64,000 bases of DNA, taken from Manduca sexta (lineage: Eukaryota > Arthropoda > Insecta > Lepidoptera > Sphingidae). This document shows, in pieces, positions 11,421-24,034 of this stretch. The position numbers and the translations under genes are program-made. Numbering within the stretch: the first letter of the stretch is position 1; each line of letters opens with the position of its first letter. The stretch is from the NCBI RefSeq assembly GCF_014839805.1, contig NC_051120.1:992001-1056000 (forward strand), in the 5' to 3' direction. The notes beneath the pieces are model-generated. The model was not told where the DNA came from, searched no databases, and saw only the letters and a list, made by a program, of their open reading frames with translations.

Positions 11421-14012
11421 TCTCCATCCTTGGGGTGGACACAATTGTAACCGTTTGGCATGAAAAGATCCTTGCGTTTTATAATTTGGAGTGGTTTTCC
11501 TCGTTGTAAAGATGAAATTGTTTTTTAATTGTGCGGTTTCGTTTATTTGGAGTTTGTTAAATATGTTCAGGTTTGTTTAAGGAATGAAACAACTAATTAG
11601 TAGTTTCAATACGTAACTGCGTTATATGATTATTTACTAGAATGCTGAAATAAATTAGTTGCTTGATCTCATGCTTCATGACCGAGTATTAAGTAAATAC
11701 TGTTCAAACTAAAGTATAATACTAGATTTTTGTTCGTAAATCATTGTATATCACTGTAAATTCTCATAACTCGCGTGAGGTTTTACTGATCAAACCTCTT
11801 TGAGCATAATTATATTACGGATTTTTTACAAGACATTATTTTTTATTTTTTTATTACACTTTATAATATGAGACTTTATAACGTGATCCCCACACTAAAC
11901 TATGCTTGTGTCGTCGGCAATCACAATCGCTATTGATGTAAAAAGAATTTACATTAATAAAAAATACAATTAACTTATAATAATAATTTAATTTGTATTA
12001 AAAAACAGATGTTAAATGTTACAAAACGCAGTTGGTGTACAAATGTTACAGAGTTCATTGCATTACATTTGTTACAATAAATGATCTACTGATACTTATG
12101 CTAGGAGAACTTGATACCTATAAATCAGTGAAAACTCCAGCAAAAAACAAAACATAATGTTATAATCATGCTAACTGTAACATATAAAACAAAAATCGAG
12201 AAAATATTAAACTTAAATTAAACTAAATTGGATGTATGTATGCTGTTGTGGGTATATGAGGATGTGATTCTAAAAATAAAACAACTTGTATTCTTATTTC
12301 TTCATCGAGATAGACTCTCACATACGACAGCTATTTCCAACCAAACAACTTGGACAAACTCAAATAAAATTCTCAAAAACCAAACACTTTTATTAATAAA
12401 TTTCAAATCCCCTAAATATATTAACACCAAAACATATTTCTGAGAATTTGTTTTAATATACATTAAGCCACGCGACGAGTGTTGTGACAAACAGACAAGA
12501 CGCCCGTTTCATTAGAACAGTGTTAGTGACTCGTACTGGGAAAACTCGCTATAACGCGCTGTCGAATGGGAATGCTGATAGAAAATGCGGCGGGCTGGGC
12601 GTGGGTCATGAGCGGAGCGGGGAGCGGGAAATAAATATGTAGGTCGTGTGATTAATACGGCGCTTTGTAATTATTTGGTAATTGTAATGCAAAAAACCTT
12701 TTTTTTGGACTAGGACTATAAGGACACAAATTAACTGAATGTGTTGATATAATTTTATTAGATGTTAATTAAGGATGATCTTCCTATGTAGTTCTATTAT
12801 TTTATAATATGTCCTTTTAACATGTATGTAATGCAAGAATATATAAAAAACAAATTTAAGCTCAGTTTAGGATCGTGATCGTAATTTCAATTTTGCTCCA
12901 TATAACCGCTTTCACGGGTAACACTCTATTCACTATGTCAAAATACTTCTTGATTACAATCCTAACCCCTTCCGACGCAGGAGCCGAAATTTAAATTGTC
13001 AACATTTATAAATTTACTAAAAAAAATTCAATTGATTTCGAAATTACTGGCAACATCGAAAAATATAGTATAGCAATTTACAATTAATACATCACGCACC
13101 CGCTCCGCTCATCACAAAGTGCGCACCGCCCCAACGCGTCAAATAAACTGAACGGGATCCCCACTGAAAATTCCTGTAAAGTCATTTTTCAGGCGACACG
13201 CTCGACGGATTACCAAACAGCCAACGCACACTGAATAAATAACATTCGCAGAATCAACTGTTAATTCCCGTCTTCGTGATATTTCGGTTATTTTTTTGGT
13301 GTTAGGTGCGGACAGAATGTAATATCGACGTGGGCGGACGATTTGTCTTTTTAAATATTTTGGGAGGATGTTCGGTTTCTTTTTGTTTGGAGTAGGTTGT
13401 TGGTTGCCTGATGTTTACCTTTAAGAGTATCTGTAGCAATACTGGTCATTTCATTGCAAGTTATATACTAACGTATGACAGTGTGCTGTGCTCGGCGCTT
13501 TGAAATATTGTAATAAATAATGTTATGTGGTGCAGGACTTCACTTTAACTAAACTGCTTACAGTTATCGTTACAAGCAGTTGCTACTGTTGTGGGACGAT
13601 AACAATCCAGTAATGAAAAACAATGGTGAATTAATAAAAATGGAATAAAATTTTACGCGATATACCACCAAAAAACATTAAAAATTACTAGTTTTAAAAG
13701 TAGACGACAAACGAAATAAATTAATTTAAAAAATCACTACCCTAGCCCAAAAAGTCTAGTGTCACTTAAAATCTGCAACCCTAACGCAACATAAAAAAAC
13801 GAATCACAACATTAACTGACTATGGAAATCAAACCTCGTTCACAATCAACTCAACACTTGAAACACAAAGAGATATAAAGCTCAAATAAACGTCGTTTTT
13901 AACTTTCAAGTCATTTTGATCAGCACTGACAGCAATAGGCGGGAAACCAATCATAGTCCGAAGTGCGTGTTCCGAGAACCGATGTTAAACGGTAGCGGAC
14001 GGTGTGCCACGG
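11421..14012. other. No supported gene
   Basis: AT-rich with two small GC-richer patches near 12585-12640 (gagcggagcggggagcggga) and 13095-13140. Their motifs resemble the other GC islands. Confidence 0.5.
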
Positions 14013-14582
14013 TAGGGATGGGAACGTATCGATAACTATTTTTCGGTGTATCGATTCTATTTGGTGTGGTAAGCTTCGTAATGTAAGAAATACTTGATAA
14101 ATTATTTACCAAGAAAAGAAGAAACATTAAAGTAGGAGAGTTAAAAACTCCAATTCTAGCACTCATTTTTCTTATATTTTTTTTTTGGTATGGTAAGCTT
14201 CGTAATGCTTGATATATAATTTACCAAGAAACATCAAAGTAGGAGATTTAAAAACTCCAACTCTGACACTTATTCTTCTTATATTGTTTTAAGTAAATCT
14301 TCAATCTGAGAACAATTTACAAGTTTAAAAAAATATATTTTAATTTCGTCGAAAATTATTTACATAATGATGTGTACATCTTTAATTGGTGCATGTATTA
14401 GTTATTACGCCTGTGTAAAGTGTATTAGACCGTTGAATATTTACTGTTGATGTTCCTATTAAATAAATAATTTTAAGTAACGCGTGAAATAATATACAAA
14501 AAAAATATCACATTTATTTTACCGGTCGTATAAAAATCTTAGAAAAAATTTATCGATACTTATAAACTTGTGAACATCCCTA
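14013..14582. mobile_element. Candidate DNA element with TAGGGATG inverted ends
   Basis: The left end TAGGGATGGGAACGTATCGA and the right end (reversed) TAGGGATGTTCACAAGTTTA plus TATCGATAA pair loosely over about 40 bp. 570 bp long with no convincing target duplication. It contains a 124-bp tandem duplication. Confidence 0.6.
14067..14290. repeat. Tandem duplication, period 124 bp
   Basis: Two units start tggtaagcttcgtaatg at 14067 and 14191 and both end near cttatattttttt or cttatattgtttt. The second unit has lost about 20 bases. Confidence 0.85.
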
Positions 14583-15324
14583 CAAGGAGATGAGGAGGCG
14601 GCTCGGGGCGAGGGCGAGGCGCGATGTGATCTTTAATTGTAAGCTTCCTGCTATTAGATTACCACTCCGACTGCGCGCAGCATCCTGCATCCTGCTGCGC
14701 TATTACACGCCTTAGACACAATATCAATAGACGACACGATATCAATACACATTTTATTGATATTTTGTCAACTTAATTTTTTATTTTGTACATTTTTAAG
14801 CTCTGTAAAGAAGCACTTAAGGATAGAGGCAGAAGGCTATTCTACCAGACATATTAAACTTTAGTTATCACATCCAAAACTTGAAATTGGAATAATGTAC
14901 AGTTGCCATAAAAAAATGATCACGTCTTTTTTTATAGCTGAATGAAATTAGCGTCTAAACAGCAGCAACTTCAAGTCAATCTTATAATTATAAGTAGCAT
15001 TGCCACAAGTCGTCTTCGTGTACAGTTAGAAAACTCATAATGCTGAACAAAATTTATCATTGAAGGCTTACGAAGGATAAATAAATTCACTCTACCAAAG
15101 ATACAATGCAGTTCTTTAAGGATTCGAATCTACAATTGCACAACAGTATTTATACAAACCAACCTTAATTACCAATAAATAACAAAACATAAAAAATACA
15201 CCCCTATTCTCAAAATATTCGATATAATTACGAGTGGAATCGTCGCACAAAGTGAGCGCAATATAAGCGCATTAATCAACTCAGCAAATCTGACTGCTAG
15301 CATCGTCATTATAATTGCTTTCAC

Positions 15325-15412
15325 GTGGGACAGCCGTGGGGCGAGGGGGCGTCGGGAGGGCGTTAGAGGGGCGTCCGGGGGCGCGGGGGGGCGACAGAGC
15401 CCGCGAGGGTCG
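15325..15412. promoter_or_regulatory. G-rich island (possible G-quadruplex on plus strand)
   Basis: Many G-runs of three to seven (gaggggcgtccgggggcgcg) followed by an AT-rich stretch with ggcctaattaac. Regulatory role is a guess. Confidence 0.3.
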
Positions 15413-15574
15413 GCCTAATTAACCTTTGTCGACTGTTAATGTATAAAACGAACCTTTATTATTGTTGGATTTCGCATTTGTTAGAGAGCGGATTAGCGAC
15501 GGTTATGTGATCTAGTTTGTGTGATGGTTTACAATTGTTATGATAGTTTGTCGTGTATTACAGTAATTGTAGTT

Positions 15575-16102
15575 TTATTTATTTATTTATTTATTTATTT
15601 GTAATAAGGTACACCAACAGCACTACATATTACATCAATCAATATTATAAAAAACTATAAGGTACAGCATCTGATATGTGTGCTACTAATAGGTGAACAC
15701 AGCATTTACCACTAACAACATTATATACTAAATAATTTGTCTATAAAAACTATTGTAAACAACGTCATATAATTGGCAACAGAAAAGGTTATTGAGAATA
15801 TCTCGTTGACAAAATTTATAAAAAGTTACATGTTAATTTTTGAGATATTCCAGCAGTCTTTCTTTGAACACTTTTACAGAATCATTAAATATATCAATAT
15901 CCACTTTAGTGCCAACTTTATTATATAGAGCACATAATCTAGTTATTGGAGCATTTAGACCTAAGTTAGTTCTGTAAGAAGGTGTTTTAAAAATACTAGT
16001 TATTGGGCGTCTGGGTTTGTTGTAAGGAACTGCTATACTGATGTTTTCGAGGAGTTCACTGCATGAAATTTTATTATTAACTAACTTATATAGGAATGAC
16101 AA
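15575..16102 (-). mobile_element. Jockey/CR1-like LINE 3' fragment
   Basis: An 89-residue frame at 15833..16102 contains YRTNLGLNAPITRLCALYNK, a pattern I know from the extreme C-terminus of lepidopteran non-LTR reverse transcriptases. It is followed by about 230 bp of 3' untranslated region and a terminal AAAT repeat at 15575-15600. The reverse transcriptase domain itself is missing, so the copy is dead on arrival. Confidence 0.75.
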
Positions 16103-16103
16103 C

Positions 16104-16157
16104 TTATATAGTTATATAGTTTTCATTTCATATAACTTATATAGTTTTCATTTCATT
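16104..16157 (+). repeat. Short tandem duplication
   Basis: Two units of acttatatagttttcatttcat, the first with an extra ttatatag. Confidence 0.8.
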
Positions 16158-16683
16158 GTATTATTTATCTCTAATAGTAATCAAAAGAAGGTAGTAGTTC
16201 GAATATATCAATGCTTAAAAGAAATGTTTGTTCAAAATATTTGCTATGTTACGGAAACAAAATTAGGAGCACGAGTCTTATGATGGTTCAAAAGATATTG
16301 AACCATAGATCCACTCTCTTTACATAACTTTAGTTACATAAAAAATACAACAAAATTATTCATTCCTACTCCAATGTAGAGTCGACGCCACACTAATTTG
16401 AAGCATGTTGTAATTTGACATAATTTTTTTGACCGCCCGCTTAATTCAATCTCAACATCTAGCAAATTACTTTAAAACAATAGTTTCTTTATGAAATCTC
16501 TAACATCTTACAACCAATATCACGTTTTCAATGCATCAGAGACAATCACATCCAAATAAACACAACAGTTTCAATAATAAAAGTTCATACACATGCATTA
16601 TTCATCCCTTCAATATGATGTTAAGAATGAAATCAATATCGCACGATCATACGGAGCGTCATATTTGCGCGAGATTTCCCGCA

Positions 16684-16775
16684 TATCACCGTGGCAACGA
16701 GAATTGATGCCCTGTAGGGTTGCCTCCGCGGTGATATCCGATAGGGTTGCCTCTAATACCCGGCAGGGTTGTCTC
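16684..16775 (+). repeat. Triple TAGGGTTGCCTC motif with flanking inverted repeat
   Basis: gtagggttgcctc, atagggttgcctc and gcagggttgtctc occur at 16714, 16741 and 16763. An inverted pair, atatcaccg and cggtgatat, brackets the first unit. Confidence 0.7.
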
Positions 16776-16949
16776 AATGTAGGTAAGCGGTGTATATTGA
16801 TTTAATGTATTGCAATATACTGAATCAACACGAATGTTGGGGTTTTGTAAGTTGTAAGTTTGTGTGTGTATGGAGGTTAATCTTTATTAAACTAATATAA
16901 TATATTGAATTATAATGATTTTCAGGGCACATTGTCGTTGATAAACATG

Positions 16950-17222
16950 CAGGTACCACCGCAATGTCTATTTCTGCCGCCAAGCAGTAGTGTCTAGTCA
17001 CTATTGTGTTCCAGTTTGAAGAACATTGTAGCCAGTGTATGGACATAATAAAACGTAACATCTCATGTCTCAGGATGGCGAGCGCAGTGGAATACCAAAC
17101 AATACTTTGTAATTCAAGGTGTTGGATAGTGTTCTTACTCTTTATGGGCGGTCACATCGCTTACCAGCAGGCGAACGGCAGGCTCGTCTCGTCATTTAAA
17201 GCAATAATAAAACAAATACAAA
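16950..17222 (+). repeat. Family 4 interspersed repeat
   Basis: Family 4 holds aatgtctatttctgccgcca, catctcatgtctcaggatgg, caaacaatactttgtaattc and taccatcaggcgaacggcaa, and ends tttaaagcaataaaa. The A-rich 3' end suggests a retroposon. This copy is near complete. Confidence 0.85.
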
Positions 17223-17654
17223 AGTATACTTCATAATATTGATATATTTATATATTGTATTTTTAGTGGGCAGAAACATGAAGAAGCCAGTGTTGTAATG
17301 ATAAATGCTTAATAAGATAATGTTAATGTAATCAACTTAACAATGAAGTTGAAAGAGGGGTCGCGAAAATGCGTTTGTGCAAAGTTGTGATAGTTTATCG
17401 CGTAACGAAACATCTCAGACGGAAGGAGCGGGTTTGATATCATTCCTATGGCACGTAATGCTGCCTTTTCGAATTTGTATTTGTAATTAGAACTACGGAT
17501 GAAAAATCATTCCAGTTGAACATTTCGTTTGTTTCCAACTTATATGCACGAATCATTTATCGCTATCTATAAATAGGAAAGGTGATAAAAATAATCTTTT
17601 ACAATATATGTAAAGTGTTCCAATCAGGATTACCTATCACCAGCAAAATGCTTA

Positions 17655-17878
17655 ATCTCACAAAATTATCATCATCATCAGTCGGTTGCAGTCCACTGCT
17701 GGACACAGGCCTCTCCCAAGATACGCCACAGAGCCCGGTCTGCTGCTTTATGCATCCAATCGTCACCGGCGCTCTTGTAATTAATCCCGCCTCCTGACCA
17801 GAAGGCATCCAACGCTACGTTTGCCAAGACGCGGTCTCCACTCCAGAACACGCTTACTTCAGCGTGTATATCCCAATA
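17655..17878 (-). mobile_element. RTE-type LINE 3' end, C-terminus readable
   Basis: The minus strand encodes DDWMHKAADRALWRILGEA followed by CVQQWT, the typical end of RTE-class reverse transcriptase proteins, then a stop and a TGATGATGATGA tail. The piece is 5'-truncated and non-functional. Confidence 0.88.
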
Positions 17879-17881
17879 AAT

Positions 17882-18200
17882 ACATTTTTTTTTTATTGCT
17901 TTGAATGACGAAACGAGATTTCCGTTCGCCTGATGGTAAGCGATACGACCGCCCACAAACAGTAGAAACACCTTCCAACACCATGAATTACAAAGTATTA
18001 TTTGGTATTCCACTGCGCTCGTCATCCTGAGACATGAAATATTAAGTCTCATTTCGTGCAGTAGTTACACTGGCTACAATGTCCTTCAAACGGGAACACA
18101 ACAATGACTACACACTGTTGCTTGGCGGCAGAAATAAACATTGCGTTGGTACCTACCCAGGCGGACTCTCACGTATGAGAGGCCTATCACCAGTTTATAT
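17882..18200 (-). repeat. Family 4 repeat, longest copy
   Basis: Reversed copy beginning with a T-run and ttgctttgaatgacgaaacg. It extends furthest towards the 5' end (cccaggcggactctcacgta). It abuts an RTE 3' end on its left, so the two may have merged in one locus. Confidence 0.85.
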
Positions 18201-18957
18201 TGCATTTATCAAATTGTCGGTAGTATGTAGTAGTTTATATACATATGCTTTATCTCGTTTAATGTCTCCAGACGTCAATATCATAGCCCCAGGATGACAC
18301 AATTATATAGTTATTGTACCCTAATTCCAGTTTAATCCAGCATTATATCCACATCATTACATGCTAAAATCGAAATGTCGGTCAATTAGCGTTCACCGCT
18401 TAAAATAAGCGCTCGAGCGACGGCAAGTGGATATCAAAGCGCTCGCGATCGCTCGCCGTAGTTTTGTATTCGGCGCCAAATTGCTCACTCCGCTCTGTGA
18501 TCGTTTGACGGCAGTGGTTGGGTTAAGGCGTAGTTGTTGGTTGTTAGTTGTTAAAAGTGTAGTCTAGGTTGGTGAGAGGATGGGCCCGCGTGACAGACCT
18601 TGCTCGGAATAAATCAATGCTTATTTAGTTACCAGAATCGTGGTTACAATGAAAAGTAAGTAAGGTGATAAAAGTCTTAGTGTGAATTTCGTCTGAAATT
18701 AAAATAGGTCTATAATTATATTGTATGAATCTAAATAAAAATATTTAAGATTTTAAGATTCAAATAAATTATTTGATTTCATATGTTATGTCAGTCTAAT
18801 AGTTGGTCTATTTACTCTAACTCTAGCTAATCTAATCAAATAGATGCGTCACTTTGTGTAGGTGTTTTTAAAATTTTCCTGAGACTCGTTTCCCTGGCTA
18901 TCGGCAGGCGGACGGTTTTAAGAACTAAACCATACCATTTTTACAGTAAATATAATA

Positions 18958-19202
18958 TAACACACAACATCACGCATTTTATCCCCGAAGGGGTATGCAG
19001 AGGCGCAACCATAGCACCCACTTTTCGCCAAGTGTGTTCCGTCCCATGATGTGATAGGCGGCGAGCCTATCGCCATATCGGGCACAAATTCCAGACTCCG
19101 GGCTGATACTGAGCAGAAAAACCCAAATATCACTTTGCCCGACCCGGGATTCGAACCCGGGACCTCAGAGCGCTGCCGTACCGCCGCACCGCCGCACCGT
19201 AC
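18958..19202 (-). mobile_element. SINE family 2, well-preserved copy
   Basis: Nearly consensus body from catcacgcattttatccccg to the reversed B box cccgggattcgaacccggga. The extreme head is altered by a short repeat of ccgccgcac, so the A box is lost. Confidence 0.92.
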
Positions 19203-19908
19203 AGTGTATAACGGTGAGTATATCTCGGGGTGGAATAAAAGCAGTAGGTAGAAACAACCTAAAGCAACAGTTACCAATAAACCGTATATTTATTACAAAA
19301 ATAACTTCCAATTAAACCGCAAACGTCCCCTTAACATCCATTTTCGAACATCGCCGTATTATTGTCGCGTACTTAATGCAACGACATTATGGCTACGCTT
19401 TGATCTATTCTAAACCATATAACCGACCTTACACCGTTGTAACAAAGTCTATTTCCCATTACATAAACATTTATAGACTCAGTATATCATATTCCATTTT
19501 GGCCCCGACAGTTGTGGTTAGATTTTGAGCTTTGTGTTGAGACGGTAAGGTGCGTTTTTGTTGTTCAGCGATCAATGGTAGGATCCGGGTGTGTTTGACA
19601 GACGCATAATTGCCGAGAAATGGGCCGACTGTACCGCCACTGAGGTGTTAGGGTTTTGATCTAACTATTGCAAATACGAATCCCGATATAGGAAAAATAC
19701 TTGCAGAATGAGTAAATGAGTACTACTTGCACCACTTACAGTATGTGGTAATAAACTAGTACAAGGGTGCAAAGTTTAGGAATACAATCATGTTTTATTT
19801 TTGTTTCTATAATCTTTTATAGTTTTTGAGTGTAATCTGTTTTGCGTCTTAATTTAATGATTAATAAATGAGGGTATTCATTGATGCTATTGAAGTGGTG
19901 TATGGTAA

Positions 19909-20190
19909 CGCGGCGATAGCCTAGTTGGTTGTGGAACGGACTGCTGAGACAAATGTCCGCAGGTTCAAAACCCAAGGGCACACATCTCTGACGTTTGTAT
20001 GTGTGTATTCTTTATGAATTATCGTTAGCTTTAACGGTGAAGGAAAACATCATGTGGAAACCTGCATACCTGAAAAGTTCTCTATAGGAATTTTGAAAGT
20101 GTGTGAAGTCTACCAACCCGCACTAGGCCAGCGTGGTGGACTAAGGCCTAATCCCTCTCAGTAGAGGAGACCCGTACCCTATTATTAAGG
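19909..20190 (+). mobile_element. SINE family 1, near full-length copy
   Basis: Begins ggcgatagcctagttggttg (A box) with ggttcaaaacc as B box, then the conserved body through cctaatccctctcagtagag. The usual tataatacaggg tail is lost or altered. Confidence 0.9.
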
Positions 20191-22904
20191 GGTGAGAATT
20201 GGACTTCGTAATAACTTTGGAAAAAAAGTTATTTCCATTACTGAAAGGAGACCTCTTTGTTCTCTCGCATTTCTTTGGATAGTAAAATTTACGAGTCCTA
20301 TTCTACTGCGCAGTTAGGCCTCTGTCAATCTGTTAGTAAATAAAGGCGTGAACATACGGCTGAACCACTGAAAAGTTATCTTTTTAATCTTATAACCAAG
20401 ATCAGTATTTTCAATCATCTAATATAGTTACTAATTCTAACAAATAATTATTAAACGACTGAGCACTTACCTTACCCTGAAGCAAAACAGCGTATAATTT
20501 CACAACCCTTCTAATAAAACATACACCACCATAAAAGACCTCTCAAAACCCAATTTTATTTAGGCGATAGAGCTCTACGTAGACTGGGTAAAATACAATA
20601 ATACCCCATTATAGAATGATCTTTGAATGCATACATATAACAAAGGCGTACAGCTCACCATACGGTAGACGTTAATTCAAATAACGAATAAACAATTGAA
20701 GGGCCCGTTTCATACGAAACGTTTATGACGTCGCTTCACTCTTATTGACGATAGGGGTGGCACTTAGCAATTTATATTAATTTTAAAGAATAAATAAAAT
20801 AATTAAATGCCTTACTACGACAATCGTGGCTAGACAATGTTTTGTCTCACTTCTTTTGATGTGAAACTATTATAGCTAACATGTATTATTAAGGCGGCTA
20901 GTGACTTTGTGACCTCCGTTTTCATCATTATACTGATTTATATTAAAAGTACTTTAGATATTTGCAGTTGTAAATGAGAGTCGGCTTTGACTCGATTTTT
21001 ATCATGTTAAAAATTGCTATTTATTTATTTATTTCAGGAAAATTTACAGACAAATTACATCAGTAGAGTTAAACACAAGATATAGTCTTATGCTAATTAC
21101 AAATTTTCGCCATCTATATGACTTAAATTAATTAAACTTTAGTAATTTAAAATCTATATGGAAAGACACCTGCTAATATTTCAATATACACATTTATTTC
21201 TATAAAATAAAACAAACTCGACTAATCTAAAACCCGGATTAAGATAGTGCCTTTAATTTTAAGTCGAACAAAACTCGGTTTTTGCCACAAAAAAAAAACG
21301 ATAAAAATCCCGAAATAAATAAAGATTAAAAAAAATCGTCCGACTAAAGTTCTGACACCTGCCAACCCTGATTAAGGGTCCAATTTAAGCTATTATAGTG
21401 TTCATAAAACCGTGTATCATCCTGTTTTGTTGTTGTCTCTTTCTTTCGTGTGACAATTTAATTGTTCTATCTCTTTCTAAGGACACGCACGAGTATAGTT
21501 TACGATACCGACTCAGTTGAGTTGTATTTTTGAAATTGTTTAAGGATTGTAGTGATTAGATAATGTTATCGATAATTGTTTATTGTTTGATTAATCGATA
21601 GGGCTGTAATTAAGTATTTAAGGTTGGCTTGTTTATCACGCCACGTTAATTATAGAATAATCTTTGTAATTTTTTAATCAATATTAATAATTATTGTGAA
21701 ACATTTTTTTAATTGCCAATTAAAGTAAGCGTTATTGGTAACGTGCTTACACTTTACCAAAGCATAGTCGACGCGATGCGTAATGTGGACGGGAAAACCT
21801 GATGAGAATCTTTTTAGTATTTTGCTTGAAAGCTAGTGTTACGCTAACTCCAGATTGTTGTGAAATACGCGCAGAAGTAGAATTAAAATACTTAGGCTGT
21901 ATACAGAATTCCAGGATTTCATAACAGCTAATAGATTAATAGCAAATTTTTCCAATAGAGAAAATCAAATGGCGTGGAATTCTACTTTCTTTATACAAGT
22001 TTTGACATCATTATAATATAAATAATTGGAAAAAGTTAGTAATCAAGAAAACAGGAAATATAATACTTAAAACTACTTATGAATGTATGTTAATACTAAA
22101 AATCTAAGCGCTGGCTCTTTAAATCACGAATGAAACATCAAATACCGCAGACCACACACAAATCACTTAAAGCAATCATCAAAACCGTCTCAATTATACC
22201 ATGATTCGATTAAACACAACTTTGAAATCTATTTTAAACATCAAACATCGACAAAACGGGGTAAAATTAGCGCAACACTGCTCCAAGTGTGCAGCCTACA
22301 ACATCAAGTCTACTTTGATTGAAAATAAAATTAAATGAAATTGACCTTTATCGGAATGTAGAAAGGATTGGGTGTGAATTTGAGAAATGCATTTACAAAT
22401 TGGTGCTGCGATAAACAATATTACATTTACATTCGAGTTACATTAATTCGAATGAAATTGAGCTTTATCTAAACGTGGGAAAGGTTGGTGTTAATTTCGG
22501 GAGTGTATTTGTTAATTAGTGTTTATAAGTGCTCGATGAACGGATCTTGTGATTTTGTTTATTTTGATTCGTGCCCTTTTAAACCTCCCTCGTTTTCTCA
22601 ATATCTTAATTTGATGACGTCATTATGACAGCACTTTCATGCAGTTGTTTTCTTTCATCTCGGAAGTAACCATGACATCTTCGGGTAACTACAGTCTTGT
22701 CCAAATAATAATGTGGACCACTAATGACATTGCCTCAGTCTATAGGCGGTTAGTACAGGCTGTTGACCCAAAGGTCCTGTTCTCGAATCGCAGGTCAGAG
22801 AACACTTTGAATAGGTTTTTCTAAGACTTGATCCTGTCTTTTTTTGTTTATTAACTTTGTTACGGGAATTATCTAGCTTAACTCGTAATTTTAATGACTA
22901 ATAC
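20191..22904. other. No supported gene
   Basis: AT-rich. A LINE-like tail near 21022 and a weak tRNA-like head near 22735-22800 (gttctcgaatcgc) are the only hints of repeats. Confidence 0.5.
21022..21130 (-). mobile_element. Probable LINE 3' UTR remnant
   Basis: Read on the minus strand it ends taaattttcctgaaataaat with several AAAT units, resembling the tail at 15575. No coding sequence is visible. Confidence 0.4.
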
Positions 22905-23168
22905 ACACACACAACACACAACATCACGCATTTTATCCCCGAAGGGGTATGCAGAAGCGCAACCATGGCACCCACTTTTCGCCAAGTGTGTTTCGTCCCA
23001 TGATGTGATAGGGGGCGAGCCTATTGCCATATCGGGCACAAATTCCAGACTCCGGGCTGATACTGAGCAGAAAAAACCAAATATCACTTTGCCGGACCTG
23101 GGATTCGAACCCAGGACCTCAGAGCGCTGCCGTACCGCGCATGCAGTACAACTACGCCACCGAGGCAG
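22905..23168 (-). mobile_element. SINE family 2, full-length copy
   Basis: Complete from the AC-rich end to gtacaactacgccaccgagg. It carries both box regions and is close to the copy at 18958..19202 in sequence. Confidence 0.93.
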
Positions 23169-23539
23169 TCGAGTTAATGACTAATGTTTAATTTTTATTA
23201 GACACGGACTCCAAAATTGATAACCTGTATATAGGTAATGTTAAATATTTTTTTGTTTTTTAGTGGTGTTTGAAGGCGGTATGTTTTTTTAAATTTAAAA
23301 ACTTATTTGCTGGGCGCCATGATAGTACTTCCATCTCGCAATAGTTGCAATAGCCTAGTATAGTATAGTATAAGTTCCAACTAACCTTTACCTAGTACCT
23401 GATCATTAAGTGACGTATCAAACATGTGAGTATGAATCACGATAATTATGTTACAATGTATTCAAATACATGGACCAACCTTAATATTAACGGATTTACT
23501 ATGTAGGTCGTGTGAGTAAACATAAGCGCATGTGATAAG

Positions 23540-23758
23540 ATACATTTTAAATCCGCCCAGATAGCGACCGCAGTACAACGTGTTTAAATCCGCCATAGTG
23601 GCCCACGTAAGTGTCGCGTACCGGGATCAGCCTGTGTGTCCGGTTCCAACAGGCCGGCATAATTGTGTCGACTGTCGAGTGGTAATCATCTCTCGTCAGT
23701 CGACATTCTATTGGACCCCGCTCCACTTACCATGAGGTGCGGTAGGAACACTTTCCCA
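23540..23758 (+). repeat. Family 3 repeat, good copy
   Basis: Runs from aaatccgcccagatagcgac through ggcataattgtgtcgactgt to ctccacttaccatgaggtgc. Confidence 0.87.
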
Positions 23759-23824
23759 TATATAAATGTCAATTTCCATCGCCAAGCTCCATGTACATTG
23801 ATAGCATGGTTTGACACCTAGTAA

Positions 23825-24023
23825 AATGATTTCTTATGTTAACGCGAATGTTAGACATTGAAATTAAACTAATTTTCGGATTCTATCGTGGCTTTTTGGA
23901 TATTATTTTTGTCCCGACGTTTCGTCGCCGCAGTGACCATGAAGGCTGCAAAGTCTTCGAATCTTTGGGAGAAAAATAATGTACAAAAAACCACGATAGC
24001 ATCCGAAAATTAATTTAACTTCA
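23825..24023. mobile_element. MITE-like element with inverted arms and 11-bp direct repeats
   Basis: Inverted arms of about 35 bp (attttcggattctatcgtgg and its partner ccacgatagcatccgaaaat) surround a centre with cccgacgtttcgtcgccgca. The sequence acacctagtaa occurs on both sides (23814-23824 and 24024-24034). Confidence 0.78.
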
Positions 24024-24034
24024 ACACCTAGTAA

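Noticed and set aside
18918..19277. 119-codon minus-strand open frame and its plus-strand shadow
   Set aside because: Both are translations of SINE family 2; the same peptide words recur at 22878 and 44276.
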